A stretch of 13,798 nt of DNA from SHYQ01 sp041674525. Lineage in GTDB: Bacteria; Chloroflexota; Dehalococcoidia; UBA2979. Shown here piece by piece: positions 7,501 through 13,507 of this stretch. The first letter of the stretch is position 1. Each line of letters begins with the position of its first letter. The notes below the pieces were generated by a model. The model did no database searches. It was not told the origin of the DNA and worked only from the letters and a program-made list of their open reading frames with translations. The DNA is taken from positions 1 through 13,798 of the forward strand of contig JBAYVN010000065.1 in assembly GCA_041674525.1 (NCBI GenBank), given 5' to 3'. Made by a program: the position numbers and the translations under genes.

Positions 7501-8071
7501 GGCGACGCCACTCCGCGCCGGCCTGCTCGATCGCGTCGTAGTGCTGCTGCAGCCGGTCGTTGGCGCGGCCCTCCGCCTCCGACAGCCGGTCGAGCGCCTC
7601 GCTCTCGCGCTCGTTCGCCTGGCGCACCCGTGCGAGCGCATCGTCGCGCTGCGCCGTGAGCCGCGCGAGGGAGTCGAGCGCGGCCGCGAGCCCGGAGGCG
7701 CGCATGTACGCCTCCTGTGCCTCGGCGGTGCGGAACCAGAGCGTGGCCGGCCCGATCTCGGCGCGAATCCAGCCGGGCTGCTCCTGCCGCGCGACGTCCG
7801 CGGGGTTGAACCCCGCGACGGCGAACGCGCCGGAGCCGGTCATCGTCGCGATCTCGGCCGTCATCTCGGCGACGGCCTGGACAAGCGCGGCGTGCTCCGC
7901 CTCCACCTGCAGTCGCGCGGTGACCGCGGCGTTGACCGCATCCCCGAACGGCTCCAGGCCCCGCTGCAGCTCGGCGCGGAGCGGGTCAGTCTGGTCGCGC
8001 AGCGCCTGCTGGCGCAAGCCTGCCTGGTAGCGCGCCTGAGCGATCGGTTCGCACTCGGGGCACGTCGCCAT
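4583..8071 (-). CDS. Multidomain membrane-anchored protein with EF/CyaA/ExoY-like nucleotidyl cyclase toxin domain
   Basis: 1162 residues from the ATG at 8071, preceded by GAGGT and lying 4 bases after the stop of the upstream membrane gene; longer in-frame starts would overlap that gene. Order: CPEC (C4, C7); two long charged helices (about 8-75 and 128-205, coiled-coil-like) ending EACIARC (C198, C202); a membrane segment at about 212-230; a region with four Cys (300, 320, 344, 357); a Pro/Thr/Ser/Gly linker to 445; a weaker hydrophobic stretch 446-463 followed by SRRGGTRTR; an acidic tract 475-488; a beta-rich part 503-625; a helical part with FTGRDVMDKKVHWSERVFAA (761-780), like pretoxin-TG segments; an Ala-rich helix; then the C-terminal enzyme domain from about 865. 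That domain has R908, K925, K932, D1051, D1053 and H1086 in the order and spacing of class II adenylate cyclase toxins. If active it would convert ATP or GTP to a cyclic nucleotide. Delivery route and target are unknown. Confidence 0.8.
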   Translation of the reverse strand: MATCPECEPIAQARYQAGLRQQALRDQTDPLRAELQRGLEPFGDAVNAAVTARLQVEAEHAALVQAVAEMTAEIATMTGSGAFAVAGFNPADVARQEQPGWIRAEIGPATLWFRTAEAQEAYMRASGLAAALDSLARLTAQRDDALARVRQANERESEALDRLSEAEGRANDRLQQHYDAIEQAGAEWRRLNAEYEACIARCQRGEVEDQRVGLAGLVMMMVGLTLVILGNPFGRGDGDALASDGTGVIATSTATAAPTVAARIGPIRAAFSPPAQTTTYNLPVEMEGATPGVDWRGADCGTYRAESATVFRWSHPHPPCDPTSDHADRTIIATIQIGSARIECRYQGSASGTGSPCTGPGGTSVPGVPAAPGAGPLGAASATPTATTTARPGGGSTPSSTSSPSATPSASASPPGGGGSQAPTATATSTPAAGEGSDPGGGSTATTLAGTALTAAGGAAAGYATSRRGGTRTRDEEEDEGEGEGEEDTTVSSSPPAPPLPGPRITVSGGATTVTNDRPFTITVETPRPASGDPPETIDVKLRSVASGEDETVTLRWNGGTRGPVRYESQPLTLEHGGTGGGKTTVFGLEFSRGDMGNDLDGTPNGTDIVISTGETETRVIAYTTWVQEGIGEHMSAIRQYGEFWRNVAIQLNALPDGTEGKAELMTQARTALRLVGEANRIENADWLHTKKLAYVRTIFGLLQGGVSHDPRDEYSYFASAEEAGRRMSEESLWRGMAGATIGLYRTVTEVSGAGAAYTLFTGRDVMDKKVHWSERVFAALDLAGRLTLYGGTRAALGSALDRAAMGEVRAVASEARAMTNAAEAEARAAEAAKDAAASTAFAERQAAARRIRTLIPDRPNPGVSGRELLRSPAGTVVEFTEDFGMLRNRARHFQSVAERYGVRIRVRGANLESLESMARGNPPKHVKLKSKTVNALDEVIGAPPNSQGMVGYFDPKTITRGGQMEADYARVLGRTPDAQDWANLEKRAGQRASEFRDQAKAMEHLEHDGLVRVDNGVVVDTGLSNTRLQNGELVHLDGPPGGTGRPFTGDHDMWDITRPDGSPVDAATKARIEANLMDGSARTQHGPHKDWVPTTDVDRGIDAKIRASHQGALNPDGSITPARSEFTRPGSSAAEVVNGEALIEFAPGDRPRVSYETGDRG
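4586..5479 (-). other. Class II nucleotidyl cyclase toxin domain (EF/CyaA/ExoY-like)
   Basis: Residues about 865-1162 of the large protein. An ungapped match by eye to CyaA around its R41-K58-K65 region keeps R, N, S, A, G and K at the same positions (R908, N911, S914, A919, G921, K925), with the second Lys exactly 7 residues later (K932). GYFDP (952-956) matches the GYIP step, HLEHDGLV matches YLRQAGLV, FTGDHDMWDI matches LTADIDMFAI (metal-binding Asp pair), and QHG (1085-1087) matches the QHG of the catalytic loop. K932 to D1051 spans 119 residues, against 123 in CyaA. The position of the EF/CyaA catalytic His between the two Lys is K930 here, as I recall for ExoY. The Asn six residues after the QHG His is not conserved (W1092). 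The D-x-D to HG interval is only about 35 residues, where EF and CyaA have 86 and 108. Confidence 0.72.
6613..6649 (-). repeat. Short hexamer-like repeat encoding an acidic tract
   Basis: The plus strand reads as imperfect copies of a CCTCGC/CCTCGT unit. On the coding strand this gives the run of Glu, Asp and Gly at residues 475-488 of the large protein. It lies in a low-complexity hinge and is probably free to vary in length. Confidence 0.5.
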
Positions 8072-8075
8072 CGCG

Positions 8076-8390
8076 CTACCTCGCGACCAGCGCGGCGAGC
8101 GCGGAGACGAGCGAGCCGATGCCGATCGAGATACCGAGCTGCGTCGCTGCGCGGATCGGCGTCGTCGCGCTGAACAGCCGCACGACCGACCTCGCCAGCA
8201 GCAGGATGCCGAGGACGGCGAGGACGACGCCAAGCGCCGGCACGAGCGTGATCACCCACGAGATCGCGAGGGAGGCGGCGACGCCGCCCACCACGAACAG
8301 CGCGATCCGCCCGATCGAGCGAGCGGCGCGGCAGCGCCGGCACTCCACCTCGGACGCGCCGGGGCGGGGCAGGGCGGCGGTCGCGGTCAC
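8076..8390 (-). CDS. Small three-helix membrane protein with CxxC motif, first gene of the toxin cluster
   Basis: 104 residues from a GTG at 8390, chosen because a near-perfect AGGAGGTG lies just upstream; longer in-frame starts at 8417 and 8474 have no ribosome binding site. A short cytoplasmic-type head carries VECRRCRAAR (C17, C20), resembling half of a zinc ribbon. Three hydrophobic segments follow (about 25-48, 52-73 and 83-102), separated by short Arg-bearing turns. The stop at 8076 is 4 bases from the start of the large toxin-like gene, so the two are co-transcribed. The large protein also begins with CPEC, so each encoded protein has a CxxC near its N-terminus and a membrane segment after it. 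I infer that the two may assemble in the membrane. No named family is recognised. Confidence 0.7.
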   Translation of the reverse strand: MTATAALPRPGASEVECRRCRAARSIGRIALFVVGGVAASLAISWVITLVPALGVVLAVLGILLLARSVVRLFSATTPIRAATQLGISIGIGSLVSALAALVAR

Positions 8391-8393
8391 GGG

Positions 8394-8401
8394 CACCTCC
8401 T
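8394..8401 (-). promoter_or_regulatory. Strong ribosome binding site for the small membrane protein
   Basis: AGGAGGTG on the minus strand, with its core 5 bases before a GTG codon at 8390. This near-ideal site is the reason for preferring a GTG over the upstream ATG at 8417. Confidence 0.65.
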
Positions 8402-8520
8402 GCGGCAGCAGCGCCATGAACGGTGGGAGAGTACCGCAAACCGCGTCGAGCGGTGCACTCGCGTTGGTGACCACCGCGCTCGCGGGAGTGCGTTGAAGTC
8501 TGACCTGCCCGAGCCCGGTG

Positions 8521-9115
8521 ACATGCGCACGGAGATGACCGCGGTGTTGGTGTCGAAGCGCATGACCGTCTGGCGGATGTTCTTGCCGCGCTCGATCGTC
8601 ACGAGACCGATCGCGCCCGGGTACGGCGCCGGGACCAGCACCTGCGCGGTGTCACCGACGACGTAGGACGTCTTGTCAGCTACCAGGGCGAAGCGTTCGT
8701 CGTTGGAGTACCGCCACGTCGCGTTCGTCGAACCGTAGACCACGCGGGCGTGCTCGAAGTCGCGGAGCGCCCGCGATGGTCCTGCGCCTCCACCACGATC
8801 CTCAGCGACCCGGAGGAACGAGGCGTGTACCGCACCTTCGCTGTGCCTCGATCGTCGGTGGTCGCCGGAAGGGTCTCAACCAGTTTGTCCACGGGCGTGC
8901 TCTTGTGGTGCCGCCCGCCGTCCGCCGAGAGTTCCTTCGTTGTGACCCATGTCCGCTCGTAGACACGGATCGTCACCGCGCGCTGAGGCACCAACGACTG
9001 ATCGGGACGCGTGGTAACGACTGAGACGTCGAAGGGGGCGTCCACGGGAAGCACGTACCGCTCAGTGCGCACACCGGGGACGATCAACGACCAGGGTTGG
9101 TTGATTCGGGCCGGC
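8521..9115 (-). pseudogene. Frameshifted, truncated alpha-2-macroglobulin remnant
   Basis: Two minus-strand frames together make one stretch of bacterial alpha-2-macroglobulin. The first (about 9115 to 8775) reads PWSLIVPGVRTERYVLPVDA and continues through VTIRVYERTW and GTAKVRYTPRSSGSLRIVVEAQD, a macroglobulin-type beta domain. The second (about 8760 to 8521) reads DERFALVADKTSYVVGDTAQ, then VLVPAPYPGAIGLVTIERGK and ends near VISV, matching the start of the bait-region domain. The frame change lies between about 8744 and 8775. Intact bacterial members are roughly 1500-2000 residues and act as periplasmic or surface protease traps. Only about 200 codons remain, with no start, no signal peptide and no thioester region. 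The stretch from 8391 to 8520, between the remnant and the toxin cluster, holds nothing else I can recognise. Confidence 0.75.
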
Positions 9116-9153
9116 GCCTCGGCGTCGACGCGACGCGGACCGCACCGAGGCGA

Positions 9154-9171
9154 GGCGGGCTTGCGCCCGCC
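9154..9171 (-). terminator. Hairpin terminator after the lactonase gene
   Basis: A 7-bp inverted repeat (ggcgggc at 9154-9160, gcccgcc at 9165-9171) lies 26 bases after the minus-strand stop at 9197. On the transcript the loop is GCAA, a stable GNRA tetraloop. Confidence 0.55.
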
Positions 9172-9196
9172 CGCGTCGATTGGCCTCGGACCTGCG

Positions 9197-10312
9197 CTAC
9201 GCCGGCGCGATGATCCCGCTGCACGATAGCGAGCCGCCGGTGGCCATGTCGTATTTCCGCACGAACTCAAGGCGACCGTCGTCCTGGATGCGGAAGGTCG
9301 TGATGCCGCCCAGCTGATCCCCGTACGCACGGGCGCTGACGGCCACGAGCATGCGGCCACTCGGGTCGATCGCGAATGTGGCGGCGTGGCGGCTGTGCTG
9401 TTCCGCGTGCTGGATCAGCGTCGGCTCGCCGGTGGTCTGATCGATGGAGAACACCGCGACGTTGTCCTCACCGTCGCCATCACTGCGGTTCGTGAGGTAG
9501 ACGGTCCGTCCGTTGGGGTGCACGTGGATCGGGCCGCTGCCCTGCAGGACGCCCTCAGGACGCACGCGACTCAACGTGTTCTTCGTGTACTTCGGTGCCG
9601 GCGGGATCACATCGTCAGGCTGCACGTCGAACATCACGATCTGGTTGTGACGCTCGACGGACACGTAGAACCACGGCTCCGTCGGGTGGAAGTCGAGGTG
9701 CCGGGCGCCGAAGCCGAAGCCTCCGTTCGGCGCGATCGACCCGCGATTGGTGAGGACGCCGTCGTTCGTCGCGAAGAGCTTGAGCGCGCCCGGCACCTCC
9801 GGACGGTCGCCCTTCGGGTCGTAGCCACGTGCGACGAGCAGCACGGAGCGTCCCGAGGGCATGACGCGCACCTGGTGGACGAAGACACCGACGTCCAGGT
9901 CGGGCGGTTGCGGCACCTCGTCGCCTATCGTGCCGTCGGCCTGGATGCGATGTGCCGTGACGCCGCGGCTCAGGCGCGTGTACGCCGCGTAGACGTGCGT
10001 GCCCTCGTGGTCGACGCAGATGTGCGTCGCCCCGATGGGCAACGGCGCCGGCGCGCCATGGATCGAGAGCGCGCCGGTGGCCGGGTCGATGCGCAGCGCG
10101 TTGATGTGGGCGAGGCCCTCGCCATCGCCCTCGCCCCGGCGGTTCGTCGCGACGTACAGGAACTGCCGCGAGGGGTGCGGCCAGGCGTAGCCGACGTTCC
10201 CGGGCAGGCGCAACGAGCCCTGCTTCGCCACTTCGGCGGCTTCCACGTCCATGCTGTACCAGCTGATCTCGGAGCCATCGCCGACGTAGAGCGTCGGTGG
10301 CCGCTGTGCCAT
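9197..10312 (-). CDS. Lactonase-family seven-bladed beta-propeller (6-phosphogluconolactonase-like)
   Basis: 371 residues, close to the usual length of the lactonase (YbhE/Pgl type) propeller family. The ATG at 10312 follows GAGGAGG by 7 bases. The repeated blade pattern is clear: HPSRQFLYVATN, DHEGTHVYAAYT, HPTEPWFYVSVE, HPNGRTVYLTNRSDGDG and DPSGRMLVAVSA, each followed by a strand such as LRIDPATGALSI, FSIDQTTGEPTL or FRIQDDGRLEF. There is no signal peptide, so it is probably cytoplasmic. Family members hydrolyse sugar lactones (6-phosphogluconolactone in E. coli) or muconolactone-type compounds; the substrate here cannot be told from sequence. It lies downstream of an MFS transporter on the same strand, 161 bases away and with a hairpin between, so coupling of uptake and lactone hydrolysis is possible but not shown. 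Confidence 0.85.
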   Translation of the reverse strand: MAQRPPTLYVGDGSEISWYSMDVEAAEVAKQGSLRLPGNVGYAWPHPSRQFLYVATNRRGEGDGEGLAHINALRIDPATGALSIHGAPAPLPIGATHICVDHEGTHVYAAYTRLSRGVTAHRIQADGTIGDEVPQPPDLDVGVFVHQVRVMPSGRSVLLVARGYDPKGDRPEVPGALKLFATNDGVLTNRGSIAPNGGFGFGARHLDFHPTEPWFYVSVERHNQIVMFDVQPDDVIPPAPKYTKNTLSRVRPEGVLQGSGPIHVHPNGRTVYLTNRSDGDGEDNVAVFSIDQTTGEPTLIQHAEQHSRHAATFAIDPSGRMLVAVSARAYGDQLGGITTFRIQDDGRLEFVRKYDMATGGSLSCSGIIAPA

Positions 10313-10392
10313 CTCGGAGCCTCCTCATGACAGGCGCGTCACCGGTCTCCCCGGCGATGCCGCGCGGCGCATCGTACGCGGTTTCGTCGAGG

Positions 10393-10419
10393 GCGTCTGC
10401 GGTTCGTGCGCGCAGACGC
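10393..10419 (-). terminator. Hairpin between MFS and lactonase genes
   Basis: A perfect 9-bp inverted repeat (gcgtctgcg at 10393-10401, cgcagacgc at 10411-10419) with a 9-base loop lies 55 bases after the MFS stop at 10474 and about 80 bases before the lactonase start. It has no T-run. It may end or attenuate transcription from the MFS gene. Confidence 0.55.
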
Positions 10420-10473
10420 GGTGCGATTCGGCGCGCCCCGCCGTGGGAGAAGGGGAACCGGTGGCCCTCGTGG

Positions 10474-11808
10474 CTACGCGCCGGCGAGCGCGGGCCGGCG
10501 ACCAGCGCGGTCATCGGGGTGCACCGGCGGCGAGGCGAAGACGAACACGAGTGCCGCGAGGGCACAGGCGCTCGCGAAGAAGAGGAACGCCGGTACGTAG
10601 CTGTGCACGCGATCGAACGTGATCGCCGCGATCTGCGGCCCGAAACCGCCGAGCATGACGTTGGCAAGCGTCGAGAAGCCGGTCATCGAGCCGACGATGC
10701 GCCGCCCGAAATAGTCCGGCAGCGCCTGCGCGTTCAGGAGCTGGGACCCGGAGATCCCGACGCCGAGGATCGCCGCCGTCACCCAGAGCTGATACAGGCC
10801 GGTCTGCAGCGTGAAGACCACAATCGCCGTGGCGTAAGCGAGGGCGAACACGACCATGGTCCGGTGCATCCCGACGCGGGAGAGGAAGTAGCCCCAGATC
10901 GCACGCGCCGACAGCGATCCGAGCGCGTACAGCGAGACCGCCAGCGCCCCCTGTCCGCGACTCCACCCGTGCGACTGCACGAAGCTCGACATGAAGATGA
11001 AGATGCTGGAGCTCGGGAGCGAGATCAGCAGGAAGCCCCCGGTCATGCACCAGAACGTGCGCGTCCGCAACGCCTGCCGCACCGTCCACCTCGACTGGAC
11101 GTCCGCGTCGTCCGCCGTGGAGGCGCCGTCAGCAGTCGGCGCCGCTGCATCCGCTGCCTCCGCAGGCGGGTCGCCATCGGGTCGCAGGCCGAGGTCCTCC
11201 GGGCGCCGACGGATCGCCCACCACGTAAGCGGCGCGGCGGCGATCAACGCGCAACCGAGGATCACCCAGACATTCCGCCAGCCGAAGCTGACGTCGATGC
11301 GCGTCGCGATTGGGACGGCGATGACGCCTGCCGCCGACGTGCCAAGCGTGAAGATCACGAACGCCTTCGCGCGCTTCTTGATGAACCAGTTGGCGATCAC
11401 CACGCGTGGCCCCAGCAGGCCGAGGCCCGGCTGCGCGACGCCGAACATCGCCCACGCCACCCAGTAGGTGCCCCAGCTGTGTGAGCGCGACACCAGCAGC
11501 AGGGCGCACCCCGCGAGGATGGCACTGACCGTCATCGTCGCGCGCGCGCCGTGGCGGTCGATGAGCGGCCCCAGCACCAGGGACAGGGCACCGCTGATGA
11601 AGCGGTTGAAGTAGAGCGGCAGCTGCAGGTTCGACTGGGTCAGCAGGAGATCTCGCTGCATCGAGGACAGCAGGACGCCGAAGACGTAGCCGCTCGAACC
11701 GACGGTGAAGAACTGCGTGTAGAAGGCGAGGGCGACGATCCCCCACCCGCGATACATGCCGCGCACGGCCGCGCGAGGCCGGGCGATCAGGCTGACGATG
11801 CTGGCCAT
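10474..11808 (-). CDS. MFS transporter, monocarboxylate/oxalate-formate-antiporter-like
   Basis: 444 residues from the ATG at 11808, which follows GAGGG closely; the 73 codons upstream in frame are Arg/Pro-rich and do not look like protein. Twelve hydrophobic segments are arranged as two sixes with a hydrophilic Ala/Asp-rich loop at about 211-240. MFS motif A is visible after the second helix (GPLIDRHGAR, 80-89). NWFIKKRAKA (140-149) and RRRPEDLGLRPDGD (200-213) after helix six are typical of the monocarboxylate/oxalate:formate-like branch. The second half opens with WTVRQALRTRTFW (241-253), also usual in this branch. It should move a small organic anion across the inner membrane with protons or by exchange; the substrate is unknown. 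The lactonase gene downstream hints at a sugar-acid or lactone route, as inference. Confidence 0.87.
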   Translation of the reverse strand: MASIVSLIARPRAAVRGMYRGWGIVALAFYTQFFTVGSSGYVFGVLLSSMQRDLLLTQSNLQLPLYFNRFISGALSLVLGPLIDRHGARATMTVSAILAGCALLLVSRSHSWGTYWVAWAMFGVAQPGLGLLGPRVVIANWFIKKRAKAFVIFTLGTSAAGVIAVPIATRIDVSFGWRNVWVILGCALIAAAPLTWWAIRRRPEDLGLRPDGDPPAEAADAAAPTADGASTADDADVQSRWTVRQALRTRTFWCMTGGFLLISLPSSSIFIFMSSFVQSHGWSRGQGALAVSLYALGSLSARAIWGYFLSRVGMHRTMVVFALAYATAIVVFTLQTGLYQLWVTAAILGVGISGSQLLNAQALPDYFGRRIVGSMTGFSTLANVMLGGFGPQIAAITFDRVHSYVPAFLFFASACALAALVFVFASPPVHPDDRAGRRPALAGA

Positions 11809-12077
11809 GGGACCCTCGGCGCCTGGGGTTCTGCGCGCGCGCCGCCCCGGCGGTTGCGCGCATGGTACACGGGCACGCAACACGTCCGTGGCCACGGATA
11901 CCGGGCAGCCCGGAGCCTGGCGTCCGGTCAGCGGCGTGAGAGTGAAGGGCAGGCAGATCGTTGGCCGGCTGCAGTGCGCGCGGCGTAGCAGTCGCACGCC
12001 GCGGGACCACGGGAACAGCGCACGCACGCCACGAACACTCCGTAATGCCCGCTAGGAAGGCTGAGATTCGGAGATCC

Positions 12078-12113
12078 CACGATGATCAACTCATCGTGGA
12101 TCAACTCATCGTG
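12078..12113. repeat. 15-bp tandem repeat overlapping a palindrome, possible operator
   Basis: gatcaactcatcgtg occurs twice back to back (12084-12098 and 12099-12113) with no mismatch. The first copy also forms an inverted repeat with the preceding bases: cacgatga at 12078-12085 pairs with tcatcgtg at 12091-12098 around a 5-base loop, extended by one pair outside. It is AT-richer than its surroundings and lies between two diverging genes, about 234 bases before the DUF2330 gene and 270 before the MFS gene. On the minus strand each copy contains TTGATC, similar to a -35 box. An operator or promoter element is inferred. Confidence 0.5.
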
Positions 12114-12334
12114 CATGCGAAGGGCTCGCCTGCGAGTGCAGCAGCTTGCTGGACGAAACGGTTGGTGAACGTGCTCACACTCACATGCTCGACTGCCCGT
12201 GGGCCAGCCATGGGACCCAGCGCGCAGGCCCTGCTGTCGCTCCTCCGCCTCGAAGGGCCGTGGCTTCCGCTTCATCCGGGGTGGAACCAGCGCGGGCCGG
12301 CGACCGTCTTGTAGCTAACGACGTTGCTCCTGAT

Positions 12335-12340
12335 GGAGGA
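12335..12340 (+). promoter_or_regulatory. Ribosome binding site of the DUF2330 gene
   Basis: GGAGGA, 6 bases before the ATG at 12347. It selects this start over an upstream in-frame one at 12146 that would place about 67 non-signal residues before the signal peptide. Confidence 0.7.
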
Positions 12341-12346
12341 AGACAG

Positions 12347-13507
12347 ATGCAACGCATGCTTCGGGCACTCAGTGCCCTCACTTCTCTGGTCCTCGCCATG
12401 TTGCTCGCCACTCCCAGCGAAGCGAGCGCATGCGCCGGATTGATTGGCTCCAACGGGGCGGTGAACCTCGGACGGACAACAACGCTCGCTGCGTACAGCG
12501 AGGGGGTCGAGCACTACGTGACCTCGTTCGAATTCCAGGGCGGGGGCGGGCAGTTCGGCACGCTCATCCCGCTGCCCGGCATCCCCGCGAAGGTCGAGCG
12601 AGGCGGGGCGTGGACCCTGCAGCGACTGCAGTTGGAGACACAGCTCAGGCGCCTGGCTGCGGGCGCCGCCCTGTCTGCTGCCCCGGCAGGCGAGGCTCGA
12701 GTAGTGCTCGAGACGCGCATCGACGCTCTCGACATCACCGTGCTCGAGGGCGGAGGACCTGCAGTGGCGACATGGGCGCAGCAGCACGGCTTCCGGCTTT
12801 CGCCGGATGCCCCGGAGATGCTGGACTTCTACGCGGCCCGGAGCCCGATCTTCCTCACTGCCGTGTTCGATGGCGCGGCCGCGGCCAAACGAGGTCAGCA
12901 GACCGGCGACGGCACACCCGTGCACCTGACGATCCCGACGGCACAGCCCTGGGTACCGCTGCGCATCCTGTCCCTGGGCAAGCAGGCCACTGACCTGGTG
13001 CAGGCCGACGTCTTCCTGCTCACCGATGCAGAGCCGGAGCTGAGCCCCGGCCCGCGTCCGGGGTTCGCGCTGACGCACAGCCGGCCCGCGACCGCCTCCC
13101 TGCTCAACGACCTGCGCTCGGACAGCGGGATGGGGTGGGTGCCGCAGGGGGCGTGGCTCACGAAACTCGAACTGAACTCGAGGGCTGCCGAAGTGCGCTA
13201 CGACCTGTCTGTGGCTCCGGACCGCGCAAGCGCCCCGCCACCCGGCTTTACGGTGGTCCTTCCGGCAGAGCCCCCCGAGCGCGACATCTTGCCAGAGACC
13301 GCTGCACCGGTGCAGTTCGACCCAGCGACAGCCATCGAGGATCGAGCGGTACCGTCGCCACTCCCGGCTGAGCGCGATACGGCCGATGCCGCCGCGCGTG
13401 ACGGAGTGCCGTTCAGCTCGGTTGTGGTAGGCGCCATGGTGCTCGCGCTCTCGGGCGTGGTGCACTGGCTCAGGCGGCTCTCCACCACGGCGACGGCGAG
13501 GCAGTGA
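12347..13507 (+). CDS. DUF2330-type secreted, C-terminally membrane-anchored protein
   Basis: 386 residues. A signal peptide (residues 4-28, MLRALSALTSLVLAMLLA then SEASA) ends just before CAGLIGSNG. The mature N-terminus then shows the DUF2330 pattern: LGRTTTLAAYSEGVEHYVTSFEF, then GTLIPLPGIPAKVERGGAWT. Family proteins are exported and of unknown function; many begin their mature part with a Cys-containing motif as here (C29). The middle is beta-rich with VQADVFLLTDAEPEL. Near the end a Pro/Ala-rich linker leads to one hydrophobic segment (about 357-376, SSVVVGAMVLALSGVVHWL) followed by Arg residues, so the domain sits outside the membrane with a short cytoplasmic tail. Its stop overlaps the GTG of the next gene by 4 bases, so it is coupled to a cupredoxin-like lipoprotein. 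That pairing points to a shared envelope or redox role. Confidence 0.83.
   Translation: MQRMLRALSALTSLVLAMLLATPSEASACAGLIGSNGAVNLGRTTTLAAYSEGVEHYVTSFEFQGGGGQFGTLIPLPGIPAKVERGGAWTLQRLQLETQLRRLAAGAALSAAPAGEARVVLETRIDALDITVLEGGGPAVATWAQQHGFRLSPDAPEMLDFYAARSPIFLTAVFDGAAAAKRGQQTGDGTPVHLTIPTAQPWVPLRILSLGKQATDLVQADVFLLTDAEPELSPGPRPGFALTHSRPATASLLNDLRSDSGMGWVPQGAWLTKLELNSRAAEVRYDLSVAPDRASAPPPGFTVVLPAEPPERDILPETAAPVQFDPATAIEDRAVPSPLPAERDTADAAARDGVPFSSVVVGAMVLALSGVVHWLRRLSTTATARQ

Larger units (their letters stand above)
11809..12346. other. Divergent intergenic region between MFS and DUF2330 genes
   Basis: A 538-base gap between genes that point away from each other, so it should carry both promoters. 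Frames across it, such as a minus-strand one over 11928-12275, are rich in Arg, Cys and Ser without any fold and have no ribosome binding site; I treat them as non-coding. The notable structure is the repeat and hairpin at 12078-12113. No tRNA or recognisable small RNA is seen. Confidence 0.5.

Noticed and set aside
8072..8233. Upstream extension of the large toxin-like protein to a start at 8233
   Set aside because: It would add 54 Ser/Arg-rich residues and overlap the small membrane gene. The ATG at 8071 has a good ribosome binding site and begins a plausible CPEC motif.
8391..9360. Two separate small hypothetical genes at 8387-8743 and 8680-9360
   Set aside because: Their matching halves join into one alpha-2-macroglobulin stretch across a frame change, so they are better explained as one decayed gene.
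11928..12275. Minus-strand frame of 115 codons in the MFS/DUF2330 gap
   Set aside because: No ribosome binding site and an Arg/Cys/Ser-rich sequence without fold. The HDELIHDEL stretch is just the translated 15-base repeat.
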